A stretch of DNA of 64,000 nucleotides, from contig NW_002476246.1 of NCBI RefSeq assembly GCF_000189635.1, positions 558,001-622,000 on the forward strand. Reading direction: 5' to 3'. Shown here in pieces: positions 26,462 through 39,882 of the stretch (the first letter of the stretch is position 1; the number at the start of each line of letters is the position of its first letter). The notes below the pieces were generated by a model. It ran no database searches and was not told where the DNA came from. It saw nothing but the letters and a program-made list of their open reading frames with translations. The DNA comes from Tetrahymena thermophila SB210 (Eukaryota > Ciliophora > Oligohymenophorea > Hymenostomatida > Tetrahymenidae). Position numbers and translations under genes: made by a program.

Positions 26462-29169
26462 ATGAAATATTACAAAGATGAAATTCTCAATAAATGGTTA
26501 GCTAAATTTAAAGACATCGATTTTGAAAATAAATTTCATGTTGACTTGTATTCGAAAGTAAGTTTTTTAGTTATTTATTTTTGAAAATACTTCTTAACCA
26601 ACTAGAATATTTAGTTGATAGTAAACTTTATTTAGGAAATTAATTTTAAAACTTTTTGCATAAATATTAGAGATTTAAGCTCATCTATTTGATAGCTATT
26701 TATGTGATAATATAAAGTGTCTCGCACATGATATTTGTGAGTGGCTTCGACTTTTACTTTTTTAGTTCTGTAATAGCAAGCCTTTTTTTTATGATATTTA
26801 TAAAATACACTCCTAGGAAATATTCTCAATATATAATAATGCTTACTTAAATATATACTACTTATTCTATTTGCAGTTTGAATTAATTGAATACTGATAA
26901 GAATCGCGAGCTCTACTATCTTAATGGAATTGTAAATAAATAATTATTATAATAATTTTTTCATTGCATTTAATTTATAATGATTTGCGCAATAAAAGTA
27001 ATAAATTTAAAGGTGATTTCTTTATAAATTGATTTAATTAATAACTCTACTTGTTACCTAACTAACTTGTTTTTGATTAAATTTTTTCTATTAGATGTAA
27101 TTACATAAAAAAATTATTAATTAATTAATTATTAGACGCAAGTTATGTATTGGATAGTTGAATGCTAGAATTTTTTAGCTGAATCTATCTCTTTGCTCAT
27201 CAGTTTTGGAATAATCACTTACTACTAAGTATTACCTCATAATTATAGCATAAATTATTTCTTTTCAATAATAATTATATGTTTTTATAAATACATTCAT
27301 AACATTAATGACAGAAAGCTATATCTTGCTCTTAAAAATTTCTAAGAATGGGAGCGCCTTTCAGAAAAAATATTACCAAATTTATTTATTTTACAGTCAT
27401 TTGATTACAGGACTCATAGAATGCAAGTCTATGGTATATATATTATTTAAATTCTTTTTCAAATAATAATGTAATGTAATAAACATAATTAATTTTTGAT
27501 TAATTTCTAATCTCTTTAGAAAATAAATTAATTAATTATGATTCTTTGACCCACAATTAATTATTTTCCTCACTTAAACAATAATTTTCTGACTATAAAT
27601 TAATCAAAATTCAATAAATTTTGTTGGCTTTTAAGCCTTTAATTATAATAATCATTGGTCAGATTTTTGATGATATTAAAAACTCAATTTTCATTTTCAT
27701 AAAAATTAATATAAACATTTTAAAAAAATCAAGACTGTAATGAAAGAGCTAAATAGTACTAAATAGACTAAAGCTAGGATAAGTATATTTAATTTTTAAA
27801 CTAGATGAAAATAGAAGAATTTTTAACAGTAGTGAACCCTATTGACAGTTTATTTAAGAATTAGGGAATCTATACGCTCAAAGATTATTTGCTTAAAAAA
27901 CATGAAGAAATTTATAGAGTTTATATTGAGAGTGATGCAAATACTCAAACAAAATATCAACAAATGAAAAGAAAAAATTTACAATCAAGTCCTAATTAAA
28001 CAAGTTAAATAAAATATTGGAAAGAAAATAATGGAGGTTAAGATTATGTAGAAGACTTAAGTGTTTCGATGATAAACTAAGAAACAGAAAAGAGAGTTTG
28101 TTTTAAGGTGAAGATTTTTGTTTTGCACATGAATGAACCCTTTCTAATAATTTGTATGGAAGATATTAGTATATTTTAAGAGAACAAATATCTTAAAGAA
28201 AAACAACTGAATCAAATTGATTTAATTCAAGAATTAGTTAAATGTTTAGAAGATAAAATGTAGTATATATAATATACAAAATAGTATGCAATAAGAAACC
28301 TTTAGCGTAAAATTATGTAATTCAAAATAATTTTGCAATCTTTTCAACAAAATTTCAAGCTTTTAAATGTTTAACAATTTTCTTTCAGTGAAGTTATTGA
28401 TAAAATCAAATTGATTTTTGTTGATCAAAACATAAAAATCCTTGGCGAATATTCAGACTTGTTAGTTTTTTCAGATAAAAAATATATTTTTAAGTCAATT
28501 TTTGTTATAATTGCTAGCTTAGGAGTAGAAAATATAAATTCAATTGAAATAAGCTAAGTGAAAGATAAATTATCAGAAAGAATTATTCTTAATATACATG
28601 CTAAAAATCATGAGCAAATAAATGAACAAGAAAAAAGCTTTTATTTATTTGATTTAAAACTATATCCTAAAATAAATTCTTTGTGCTTCAAATACTTAAA
28701 AAATTTAATGAAGTTTATCTGCTTAAGAGATAAACCTGATATAACTTTAATCGGCGATAACTAGATTGAAATCTAAATTGAATATTTAACTGATATAAGA
28801 TAATTAAGTGATCTTAAATACACTTAGGATAAACTGATTTAGTCTCCTGCTCTATCAAAAAAACAAACTTCTGTTAGTATGTTGAACATAACTAAATCTT
28901 AATACTTTTAAACCCAAACTAATAACTTTATTAGATACACACCTAAGTAAAGTAGCCTTAAATATAAGTGCCCAATTAGAGAATAAGAAAGCGATGAATT
29001 TTCAGAATATTAATTCAGGCTAGATTCAATGCATTCTTCTCATCTAGGCGTAAAATTTCCTTCTAGAGAAATAGGTACACCAAAATTAAAAGACTAGCCA
29101 ATAGCTAACTTTGTTTATAATTTTAAAAAAATTAACACTTTATAAAACCAAAGAAATAATATTATATGA
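26462..29169 (+). CDS. Receptor-like membrane protein R2 (PAS-like, degenerate histidine-kinase-like tail)
   Basis: Exons 26462-26557, 26671-26931, 27136-27433 and 27734-29169 join in frame to 696 residues. Exon 1 encodes MKYYKDEILNKWLAKFKD. Exons 2-3 give about five membrane segments, including PRKYSQYIIMLTQIYTTYS and TQVMYWIVECQNFLAES. From ILPNLFILQSFDYRTHRM through YDCNERAKQ to PFLIICMEDISIF the pattern resembles a PAS domain. The next segment (NLQRKIMQFKIILQSFQQN) occupies the place of a histidine-kinase dimerisation helix but lacks the H-box His. SDKKYIFKSIFVIIASLG lies where a kinase N-box helix would be, without recognisable ATP-lid Gly motifs. Closest relative in the window is R3. 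A membrane pseudokinase-type sensor is inferred. Confidence 0.8.
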
Positions 29170-29902
29170 AATAAAATTAAATGAATTTGTCAATATAAAT
29201 AAAAAATATATTAAAATATTCTTTTATTCTTATTTTTAATTATTAACGCTAGAATAAAAGGTAATTTTTATGTGTAATCTAAACTAATAAAAATATTTAT
29301 TCCATTAAAAAAATAAATTAAGCTAAAAAATTAAATATTACAAAAAACCTAATTAATTTTTATCAAATTTAAAAAAGAATTCAACGAAATACTTACTGCA
29401 AAATTTCATATTTTTTTCCAGATTTTATTTAAATTTTGATAATATTATTTTGTCTTTTACTTCCAAAATACGGACCATTATATATTCGCCGCATAATTAG
29501 TGAGTATCTATAGTATATAGATTTTAAATTTTACTTTTTATATTATCAAAACAGTCATTATAAAAATAATGTATTTGAAATTAAATAAAAAGTTAATAAG
29601 TTGATCAAATGTTTTTACCCAATTAATTTTTGGAATAAATATTGAATGAAAATACTCATAAATATTATATGTTAGTTATCATATAGAATAATTTTTTGAT
29701 ATTAAAAGTATAATAAAATAGCTGAATAAATTTCAAATTTATTTGGATTTCTCAGTAACATATAAATAAGCAAAAATTTCATCTTTCATTCATTAAAAAA
29801 ATATAAAGAAATAAATAGATTCATTCACTAATTAATAATAATTTATTGTAACAAAAAAGAAGTAAAAATAAATAAATAAATAATTCAGAACTAAAAAATT
29901 CT
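29170..29902. other. Spacer between R2 and R3
   Basis: A+T-rich, no coding frame. Sequence just before R3 repeats the R2 upstream element (AACAAAAAAGAAGTAAAAAT near 29850). Confidence 0.5.
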
Positions 29903-30950
29903 ATGAAATATTACAAAGACGATGTTTTAAGTAAATTCACTGCTAAATTCAAAGATAGTGATTTCGAAAATAAATTTCATGTGGATTTGTATTCCAAGGT
30001 AAATAAATTGTTTTAAATTAATGCAATTAATATAATCAATTTATGCTAATTTATACGAAAAAAATATTTTTTTAACTTATTTTATAGAGAATTTTACTAA
30101 AAAAATATAGAGATTTAAGCTGGTTTATTTAATAGCTATTTAAATTGTAGTGTAGAATTCGTCATTAATGATATTTGTAAATGGATATGATCTTTATTAT
30201 TTGATTTAAGTAATAGCAGCAGCTATATTTATGGTATTTATCAGATATACACCAAGGAAATACTCTCAGTATATTATACTTCTTACTTAAATATATACTA
30301 CTTACTCTATTTGCAGTGTAAATTAAATCAACACAAATAGACATCGCGAAATTTATTTTCTTAATGGAATTGTAATTTACATTTTTGCTTTTTATTTTAT
30401 TGATTACTTTCAATCATTTATTTACTCATCATACATAAAAAGTATTATTTAGCTGATTCCATAAATAAATAAAGAGTTAATTTTAAAAGCTAACCAATAA
30501 AATATTGTTTTTACTTGATTATTTTTAATTTTTTGGTAATATGTAAACATCTAAATTGAATTAATTAATAAATAGGCTTAGGTTATGTATTGGATAGTTG
30601 AATGCCAGAATTTTTTAGCTGAATCTCTCTCAATGTTAATAAATTTTGGCATAATCACATATTACCAATAAATACCTTATAATTACAGCATCAATTACTT
30701 TTTAGCAATAACAATAATATGCTTTTATAAATATTCTCACAATATCAACGATAGAAAATTGTACCTTGCTCTTAAGAACTTCTAAGAGTGGGAGCGTCTC
30801 TCCGAAAAGATAATACCTAATTTATTTATTTTACAGTCATTTGATTACAGAACTCACCGAATGAAGGTCTATGGTATTTAAATTAAATTAATTAAAAATG
30901 AAATTTACACTTTAAATAGAAAATTTAATGAAGTAATTTATTAATACCCA

Positions 30951-31040
<90 letters not shown>

Positions 31041-32869
31041 ATTTTCAATAGTAAATCTTTTTTGCCACATATTAAATTAATTAACTTCTAAACAAAAATA
31101 CAAATTTTATCTGATTAAAATCTTACACTTTATCTATAACTTAAAAATCCATAAATACACTGTCATTTTTCATTTTTAATCAATCTAAATATTAACACAT
31201 TAATACAGTTTTTTGAGGATAAAATAAAATAATAAATAACTAAAAAAAAATTTATTTAGTTAATTTATGAGAAGTAAGAGTTGATAATTTTTATTTTGAA
31301 ATAATAATTTTCTAATTTAAAATATTATATATTACCAAATAAATATTAACTATGAACTTAAAATTTTTAAATTTTATATTAATAAATTAAGATTGCAATG
31401 AGCGAGCTAAAAAGTATTAGATAAATTAAAGCTAAGAAAAGTATATAGAGTTTTTAAGTTAATTAAAAATAGAAGAATTTTTAACTATAACAAAGCCTTT
31501 TGACTCATTTTTTAATAGCTAAGGAATCAATACGCTTAAAGATTATCTTCTTAGAAGACATGAAGAAATATATAGAATTTATATAGAGAGCAGTACAAAC
31601 ACCTAAAAAAAATACTAATAAATGAAAATAAAAAACATTCCATCATAAAACAGTTAAATAAAATCTTAGAAAGAATATGATAGAAGTTAAGATTTTATAG
31701 AAAACTTAAGTGTATCTATGTTAAATTAAGAAACCTAAAAAAAAATATGTTTCAAAGTAAAGATATTTGCTTTAAATCTGAATGAGCCATTTTTAATAAT
31801 TTGTATGGAAGATATAAGTCTATTTTAAAAAATTTAGCATCTAAAAGAAAAGCAACTAAATTAAGTTGATTTAGTACAGGAGTTAGTATAATGTTTAGAA
31901 GATAAAATGTAATGTTTATAAACTGCAAAATAATCATCAATAAGAAATCTTTAACGTTAAATCATGCAATTCAAACTTATTTTGCAGTCTTTTCAACAAA
32001 AAATTAAGCCTTTAAATGTGGAGTCATTTTATTTTAGTGAAGTTATTGAGAAGATCAAATTAATTTATGATGATTTTAATATAAATATCCTTGGCGATTA
32101 TTCAGATTTGCTAATTTTTTCAGATAAAAAATATATTTTTAAATCATTATTCGCTTTAGTTTCTAGTGTTGGAGTAGAAAACATATTTTCAATCGAAATC
32201 AACTAATTTAAAGATAAGCTATCAGAAAAAATAATGCTAAATATAAACACTAAAAACTCTAAATAGATAAATGAATAAGAAAAAAGCTTTTATTTATTTG
32301 ATTTAAAATTATATTCTAAAATAAATTCCATTTGTTTTGGCTATTTACAGAATTTAATGAAGTCTATCTGCTTGAGAGATAAACCGGAGATTACTATTGT
32401 TGATGATAACTAAATTAAAATATAGATTGAATATTTAGCAGATGTGAATTTGTTAAGAGAATCTTAACTTAATCCAGATAAATATGTATTGTCCCCTTAA
32501 TTATTTAAAAAACCAACTTGCACGAGCTTATTTAATGTAACAAAGTCTATTAATATCTAAAATATGAGTAAACATTTTAACCGACTCTCATCAAAGTAAA
32601 GTAGCATTAAATTAATTGAGCCAATAAAAGAATTATAAAATGACTAAATAACTGAAGATTAAATTAGGCTTGATTCACTCTAATCTTCACAACTGAGTGT
32701 AAAATTTTGTTGTAAAGAAATAGATTCTACTACTAAAAATGGCAAACCTATAGCTAATTTTGTTTATAATTTTTAAAATATTAATTCACTATCAAATCAA
32801 CGAAAAAATATTGATGATATATTATCAAGTACTCAATTAAATTTTATCTCTCCTAAAAATTAAATATGA
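29903..32869 (+). CDS. Receptor-like membrane protein R3 (PAS-like, degenerate histidine-kinase-like tail)
   Basis: Exons 29903-29998, 30111-30371, 30576-30873 and 31392-32869 join in frame to 710 residues. Exon lengths 96, 261 and 298 are identical to R2; only exon 4 is longer. Signatures: MKYYKDDVLSKFTAKFKD, PRKYSQYIILLTQIYTTYS, AQVMYWIVECQNFLAES, IIPNLFILQSFDYRTHRM, PFLIICMEDISLF, SDKKYIFKSLFALVSSVG. Intron 3 (518 nt) carries a 90-bp ATCT microsatellite. R2 and R3 are a tandem pair and share tail motifs ending near ANFVYNF. No catalytic His or ATP-binding Gly motifs were seen. Same inferred role as R2. Confidence 0.8.
30951..31040. repeat. (ATCT)n microsatellite in R3 intron 3
   Basis: About 22 uninterrupted ATCT units within the intron between exons 3 and 4 of R3. 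R2's corresponding intron lacks it, so it arose after the R2/R3 duplication. Length is likely to vary between strains. Confidence 0.95.
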
Positions 32870-33453
32870 AATTTTTATTATTTCTTTCTTTATAAAATCT
32901 ATTTATTGAAACACTGTAATTCCTCAATAATTAATTAATTAATTCACAAACATTATAATTTCTCAATATTTTTATACTACTTTTGCTATTTTAATAAAAT
33001 TTGAATAATTTTGTAGTATTATAAAAATAAAATATGGTAAATACACATGAAATTTTATTCTGTAAAAACACTCACTAGTGGCTAAAATTTAATTTCACTT
33101 TTTAAATAAAAGTGTAAATAAATAAAAAAAGTTTTTTATAAATACCATTCTTAAATACCTGAAAATTCTTTTTTAGTTTACATTAAAAAATAAACTAAAT
33201 TAAATAGGTATAGAACATGTATGTATTCAATAAATTTATATAAATAATAAAGCTTTTTGAAAGCTTAATGAAAAGTAAGTGAGTTAGTTAGTTAGTTAGT
33301 TAGTTCTTTGTGGATGCATTTGTTTTACAAATGAAAAAATTAATAATAGTATCAAAATTGTAATTAAACAAAAAAAAGTAAGAAGAAATTGATCATAAAT
33401 TAATTAATTTAAAGAAAGAAAGTTTGTTTGTTTTGTAATTGAAAGACATAATA
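32870..33453. other. Spacer between R3 and R4
   Basis: A+T-rich, with a GTTA repeat near 33284-33303 and the shared upstream element of R4-R6 at 33366-33396. No coding frame. Confidence 0.5.
33366..33396 (+). promoter_or_regulatory. Conserved upstream element of R4 (also before R5 and R6)
   Basis: A purine-rich block followed by GAAATTGATCAT lies 58-88 nt before the ATG. Near-identical copies precede R5 (39801-39832) and R6 (43081-43111). It may be promoter or 5' leader sequence kept by recent duplication rather than by selection. Confidence 0.3.
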
Positions 33454-35854
33454 ATGAAATATTATAAAGAAGATATTTTAGGGAGATGGACTGCTAAATT
33501 TAAAGATACTTTATTGGAATAAAGTTTTCATAAGGAATGCTTTTCTAAAGTATTTTATTGTCATTTTTTTTTGATTGATATATTTTTCATTAATTTTATA
33601 ATTATTATTTTAAAACTAAACAAACATAATCAACATAAAATAGAGATTCAAGATAGCTTATTTGATATGTGTCCAGATAATAGTTTTCAGTTCATTGTAG
33701 ATTATTTTTTTCTCTGAGAGAACTATAATGTTATATTCTTAGATCTTTGCTCCCTTAGTGTTAATGGTCCTCATAAAATTCATACCAATGAAATACTCTC
33801 AGTATTTAATTATGATTGGATAAATTTATTCTACCTTTAGTATTTGTTCAAGAAATACTAAAGAACCGCACAAGAGTTTCGAGATATATTATATAAACGG
33901 AATTGTATATCATTCTTTAAATAATCATTTACTATATCATTGATTTTATTTCATTTTTTGTTAAAAGATATAAAATATTTCATTCATTTTACTAAGAAAT
34001 TAATTAATTAATAAATAAATATATAGACTCAAGCTGTTCTTTGGATAGTAGAAGTATAAAATTTTACAGCTGAAACTATAGCTATGATAATCAATTTAGG
34101 AATTATCACTTACTTCTAACAAATCTCTTATATCTATAGTGTAAACTACTCATTCTGTGTATTTATTCTGTGTGCTTATAAGTATTCTCACAATATCAAT
34201 GATAGAAAATTATATCTTGCTTTAAAAAATTTCCAAGAGTGGGAAAAAAGTTTTGAAAAAATTATACCCAATTTATTTATTTTGTAGTAGTTTGACTATA
34301 GAACTCACTAGATGTCTGTCTATGGTATTTTTTTCCTTTCTTTTTTTACTTTTTTACAATATTAATATATATTTAGATTTAAACATTTATTTCGAATTTA
34401 TAATCATCAAAAGAAGCTTAATTTACTCAATAATTTAATTTACATTTATTTAAATTAAGTTAATCAAATTAAAACTAAATTTATTGTAAAATAAAATAAA
34501 TCAAAAGTTTTTTAGTTTATTTTAAAAAATTAATAAATAAATAAATATAGATTGCAATAAAAGAGCTTAATAATTTGGAATATAGAAGAGTTAAGAAAAA
34601 TATATTGAATTCTTGAATTCACTTTAAATAGAAGAGTTAGATTTGTGCAATAAATAAGATAGTTAGGAAAAAAAGTAGCTACAATTTAAAACTCTCAAAG
34701 ACTTTTTGCTTGAAAAACATGCTCATATTTATAGCTAATTTGTTCATAATAAAATGAATAAGTAGAAAAAATTCAAATCCATGAAAAGCTCAAATTTTAA
34801 TATGATCCATCAAGAGTTAAATTAAAGTTAAATGCCCAATCAAATTTAAGAAAAAGAAATAATAGACTCTTTAAAAGTTTCCTTTATAAATGAAGACAAA
34901 TAGTAAAAAACTTTTTTCAAAGTAAATATTCATAGAGTTTTCATGAATGAGCCATTTTTAGTTCTTTGCTTAGAAGACATTAGCTTTTTTTGGAAAATGA
35001 AAAAATTAGAAGATACAATGTTTTAAAAAAAAGACTTAGTTTTTGAAATGGTAAACTGTATCATGAATAAACTAACTTCAGCTAAATGCACTAATATAGA
35101 TTTTATAGATTGCATTCAAAGATAAATTGCATAAACATAAATTATTTTATAAGCTTTTATTTAAAAGTTAAGGCCAATCAAAATTTAAAACTTTTTATTT
35201 TAGGAAATCATTTAAAAAATCAAACTAGTTTATAAAGATTTGGACTTTTAAATTCAAGGAGATACGTCTAATTTATAAATAAATTCAGATAAAGGATTTA
35301 TCTTCATCACTCTGATATCTTTCATATCTGCCTTGGGTGCTGAAAATATCGAATTTTTCAAAATCAATTTAATAAAAGATGAATTTTGTGAAAAAGTAGT
35401 ATTAATTATTTAATCCAGATATGTAAATTTGAATATTGATGATCATTTTTCAATTTTTCTATTTGGCATTTAACAACCCTCGAAAGTTAATATTATGTGC
35501 TGGGAGTATATTTAAAATATCATGAAATTGATCTGCCTTTAAGATAAACCTTCCATAAACATTGTTGACAACTAAAAAGTTTAATTTCAAATTGAATACT
35601 TTGCTGATGTAACAATTTTAAAATAAAATAAAAAATCTCCACTGATTGAATAAAATAATAATAAATTATTGCTTTAAAAAATGGGTTCTAACATTTCTAA
35701 TCCTAGAAATTAACTGCATTTAACTAATTCTATATATTCAAGTCCTAATTATAAATATATGATTAACTTAAATGAATATACTAAACACTATGAGACTATA
35801 TCACCTCTGTCCAAATTAGAATGTACAAATAGTGATATTTTAAGTTTAAAATGA
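33454..35854 (+). CDS. Receptor-like membrane protein R4 (PAS-like, degenerate histidine-kinase-like tail)
   Basis: Exons 33454-33549, 33644-33904, 34027-34324 and 34551-35854 join in frame to 652 residues. Exon 1: MKYYKEDILGRWTAKFKD. Exon 2 (residues 33-119) has about three membrane segments and PMKYSQYLIMIGQIYSTFS. Exon 3 (120-218) has two more and YKYSHNINDRKLYLALKNF. PAS-like region about 193-355, from IIPNLFILQ to PFLVLCLEDISFF. A helix in place of the kinase dimerisation segment is near 406 (CIQRQIAQTQIILQAF), without an H-box His. SDKGFIFITLISFISALG near 463 resembles an N-box helix, with no Gly-rich ATP lid. Belongs to a subgroup with R5 and R6. Its 3' end faces lipase A, with 485 nt between stop codons. 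Confidence 0.82.
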
Positions 35855-36339
35855 ATTTTATTGTAATCTAATAATATTCCATAATATTTATATGCAGTAA
35901 TATTCACTTTCTATACTTACATTTTGTCTTTAAAAATGGAGCAGATAGATAATAAAAAACTCTTCAAGGAATTTTCATTTGATGGATGTATTTCAAATAG
36001 TTAAAAAAATAAAAAAAGATTAAAAAAAATTAAAAATTATTTTAAATTTTAATAAGAAAGAGGAATGTAATTGCAATTAATTTGTTACATAATTATATTA
36101 AAGACTGTGTTTAAAGTTAAAATTAATTTTCTATTTTTTTTTGAAATATTGTTTAAAATAAATAATGTCAAAAAATAAATATAATTTAGATTTTTAATTT
36201 TATAAAACATGTTAATATTTGAATTTACATTCTTAACAAACATATTTTTTATATAATAAACAATTTTATTGATAGTTTTATGAGAATATTCATTTTTAAA
36301 ATTATATGATCTTATACCTCAATTTTATTAGTCAATCAG
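35855..36339. other. Convergent spacer between R4 and lipase A
   Basis: 3' flanks of two converging genes. It includes an ATG-led stretch at 35936 homologous to sequence downstream of R5 (42392) and R6 (about 45632). The reading frame is not preserved among the copies, so it is treated as non-coding. Confidence 0.5.
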
Positions 36340-37534
36340 TCAGCGACAAAAGAGCAATTCTGTACCCCAACCAAACCCAAAGTAAGATTAATGGTCAGCA
36401 ATATTTGTAGCGAAATATACACCAAAGGAGCAGCTTTAATCTTCAGGTTTCAAGCATTAAATAAATTCAAATTTATTGCTAACATCTTTATAGAATACTT
36501 CATTTCCAATATGCTTAAAAGAAAAAGGAAAAGAATAAGCTGGAAGTTAAACTACAGGATCTTTATTTAAAGTAATTCTTGCACTGATTTTTGAGAAATT
36601 ATTGTTTTATTCAAACCAACTACTAAATTATTAATTACCTTTTCATAAAATTATTATTTTATAAATTTATTTACTCATTATTTTTAATTTTGAAACTCTT
36701 AAGTCGTAATAAAATTGAATTTAATGTTTTACTTGAATGAAAATATTTTTTTATAATGAATTATTTTATAATTATTAAGCTTTTTAACAAAAGAAATTGT
36801 AACATCTAAAAATATTAATGATGTAGATCAAATAACTTTTTAATTAATTTACAATCTATCTAAAATAGATATTCAAACTATAAGCTCAAAGAAAGTGATG
36901 ATGTTTTCTGAGCAAAAATTTAATTAAAATTCATAAAAAGGAAAAGTTGATTTATTTATTGTTTACCTACGCGAGGACTACCTTAGGTGATAAAGACATC
37001 AATAGGCATGTTATTATTCAGTTTGTAAATTTCAGGAATCAATAAAGTAGCAAGAGCGCCTCCCAAGCTATGACCTGTAATATATATTTTACTATTTTGG
37101 TATTATTTTCTCATTTTGATAAATTCAATCTTAAGAGAATCAACAATAGATTAAAAGGCTTAATAAAAACCTAGGTGAACTTAGCACTTTTTGCAATTTT
37201 AGTAGTCTATTTTTGAAGCTGAAAGATCTGTTAACCAGTTTTTGATACTCCAAGGAATAGTTCCTCTAGTAGCAATAACAATCGCATCATCCTTTTGGCT
37301 GTAACCAATCATGTAAAAGATCTCTTTTTCATTTTCAAATGTTTTGACATCTTTTAATGGCTCAACTCTCTCACAAGTTTTACCACAAGACCAGTTTTTT
37401 AGATTAGAATGGGAGCAATACGAAGCTAAAGAATAAGCACTTAATTTCTCAGCCACTTCTACATCATACTAGAAAGATGAAACACTTAGGGATATAGTGG
37501 ATAAAAGCAAGAAAATTATTTGATAGGTCTTCAT
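36340..37534 (-). CDS. Secreted class 3 lipase A
   Basis: Two exons, 37534-36967 and 36638-36340, join at a split Gly codon (PRVG|NQQF) to give 288 residues and end at TGA. Residues 1-20 are a signal peptide (MKTYQIIFLLLSTISLSVSS). The alpha/beta-hydrolase lipase 3 fold is supported by ATRGT (88-92), the nucleophile elbow GHSLGGA (Ser156), GSPRVG (185-190), and the likely acid in LNKDPVVQLP (Asp216) and base in IADHQSYFG (His272). About a dozen Cys are compatible with disulfides in a secreted enzyme. Predicted to hydrolyse acyl esters of lipids outside the cell or in a digestive vacuole. Convergent with R4 and near-identical in structure to lipase B. Confidence 0.92.
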
Positions 37535-39882
37535 TTGTTTGTTTGTTTTTTTTGAGAATCTAAATTATCTAATTTTTTTCAACTTAAAATTTAATTTATA
37601 GAGAAGTATATTAACTTTAACTTAAAGCTATTCTCAACATTAATTTATTTAAGCATTTAAAAGATTTCGTCTTCTCCAAATTTTAAGGTAAAATAAATGG
37701 AATAATTTTAAATTTCTTTCAAAAAAAAACATTTAATAATTAATTATAAATGGTATTCATAATCTTCAAAGATATGATATTGTCTTAACCATCATTTTTT
37801 ATAAGAAAAGAAAGTATTAAATATTTTATTTTGACACAACTTCACTAATTATAATAAACCTGCCAAAAGCATATTTTTGTAGTTATTTATTTATTAAAGG
37901 TATCAAAAATGTAATTTAATAATAAAGTATACTCTGATTTTTTTGATTATTTTATCCTTCCAGGTGAGTAATATTTTCTAAATGCGAATTAGTGCGTATA
38001 AATTAATAATGGAAAATAATAAATATTATAATTAGATGATGTAATTTAATAATAAGTAATATTTAATAAAATTACTCATTTGAAAAGGACGTATTTTTAA
38101 TAGAAATATAGTTGATAAAAGTATGATGATAAATACATCTTTTAAAATTTTTGGTTAAAATTATGAATAAATAAAAAGTTATTTAAAATATATAATTGTT
38201 ATAAAAAATATTAAAAATCTAAGTGTTCGATTTTATTTATATTTTTAATAAGTATATCATATTTATTTTTAAACTGCTATAAAGTAAACCTGATAATACT
38301 GAATAAATTACAAATGTATTTAAAAAAAAAATTTTGTAAAGTAATACAAAATTATTAATTTGTTCACAATTATTTTAACAAAGAAAGTGAGAGAGTAAAT
38401 AAATAAGTGGTTCATTAAAAATATAAAATTAGATTAATAAAAACCAGATTATTGACGTAATTATTAGCTAAAAAAAAACAGGAAAATTGAAATTTAAAGT
38501 AAAATTATATTTTAATAAACAAACCAATAATTCTACCATCAAATTTATTTTATAAACTTATTCAATTAACAGATGCTATCTATATCTTAGATTAAATGAC
38601 ATTTTATTTAATAAAAATGATTTTTAATTTTGAAATTTAGAAGCTCTCTAGGGAATTAAATGCTAAAAAATAGCCTAATATTTTATATTTATTATCAATA
38701 AAAAATAAAAAGTACCAAAATAATTTTATTCAAAAATTTAAGAACAATCTATCTAAATCCTAATATATAATAGGAAAATTGTAGTCTAGGCAGAATTTTT
38801 AAGGATCATTTAAAAAAAATTTTTTTCATCAAAAGTATACAAAGAATAGATCCACGATAAAGAAATGAAAACATAGATAATGCTATCTATTTACCTTATC
38901 TAAGTTTAAGAGAATATAGAGAAATATTTTGAATATATAAATGAGTTAATAAAAGACTTTACAAAATTCCAGGAAATTATAAATATAAGGATTAAATATT
39001 GATTATCAGTGCTTTTAATAGCATAATATTTTGAGTATAGGTAATGATTTATCTATATCAATCTTAACTTAAAAGGCATAAATACCACTGTACTATATTT
39101 GAAATCTTAAATTAATAACACTCAAATTTTAGGCAAGTTTAATTTTTTAATTTTAAGATAATATTTATGAAGATGAATGAATACAAACTTAGATGATTGA
39201 TTAAAAGCAAAAATAAATTAGTTTAAGTCAAAATGTAATACAGAAAAATAATTAATTTAATTAATATATTTATTCATTTTTTTAAAACATTTTAAACTAT
39301 TTAACTATAAAAAATAGGCTTATTATCTTGGTCATAAAGAATATGAAGAGAAACCTTAAAATCGAATGATGGATGAAAGTATCTAAATAATCATCAAACG
39401 AATTATATGATGAATATGAAATTAAAAGAGAAAAAGAAAGACAAACTATTAAATAGCTCTAAAAACTATCAATAAAAAAAATAAATAAAAATAACAATAG
39501 TAATAATATAATTGAAAAAGAGGAATATAATTATATGAGTATCATTTTGAAAATTTCTATGCTAATTTTATTATATTGATTATATTAATTTGAGTAAAAT
39601 AATACAATTTTAATAGATGGTTTTTTTGATGAATATCAGTTTGAAATGCTTTAAATTTTTTGCTAAATTATATAAATTCAATAAATTTGTATAAATAATA
39701 AAATTTTTTGAAACCATTGTGAAAGCAAGAGAGTTAGTTATTTGTGAGTTTTTTTACCAATGGATAGATTAATAATAATAATATCAGAATTTTCATAAAG
39801 CAAACAAAAAAAAGTAAAAAGAAATTGATCATATACTAATTAAGAGAAAATTAATTTTGTAAGAAATTTAAAAAATTTAATT
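37535..39882. other. Intergenic: lipase A upstream DNA, then R5 upstream DNA
   Basis: 37535-38766 is duplicated upstream of lipase B. 38770-39600 is unique here and holds scattered coding-like scraps, the best being a TGA-closed frame of about 67 codons near 39375-39580 rich in Lys, Glu and Asn (ELYDEYEIKREKERQTIK); I do not call it a gene. 39640-39882 resembles the R6 promoter region, including the element at 39801-39832. Confidence 0.5.

Larger units (their letters stand above)
33200..38766. repeat. Segmental duplication, copy A (R4 + lipase A + flank)
   Basis: This block matches 43000-48425 in gene order, orientation and non-coding sequence. It runs from the R4 promoter, through R4, its 3' flank and convergent lipase A, to about 1.2 kb of lipase upstream DNA. 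Shared non-coding landmarks include GAGTAATATTTTCTAAAT near 37970 (and 47710) and CCAAAATAATTTTATTCAAA near 38715 (and 48374). Ends are approximate. Confidence 0.8.

Noticed and set aside
30951..31040. Possible CRISPR-like array
   Set aside because: It is a simple tetranucleotide microsatellite without spacers, inside an intron. The same applies to 62670-62742.
34253..34438. 61-codon plus-strand frame beginning MKKLYPIYLF
   Set aside because: Starts out of frame inside R4 exon 3 and runs into intron 3.
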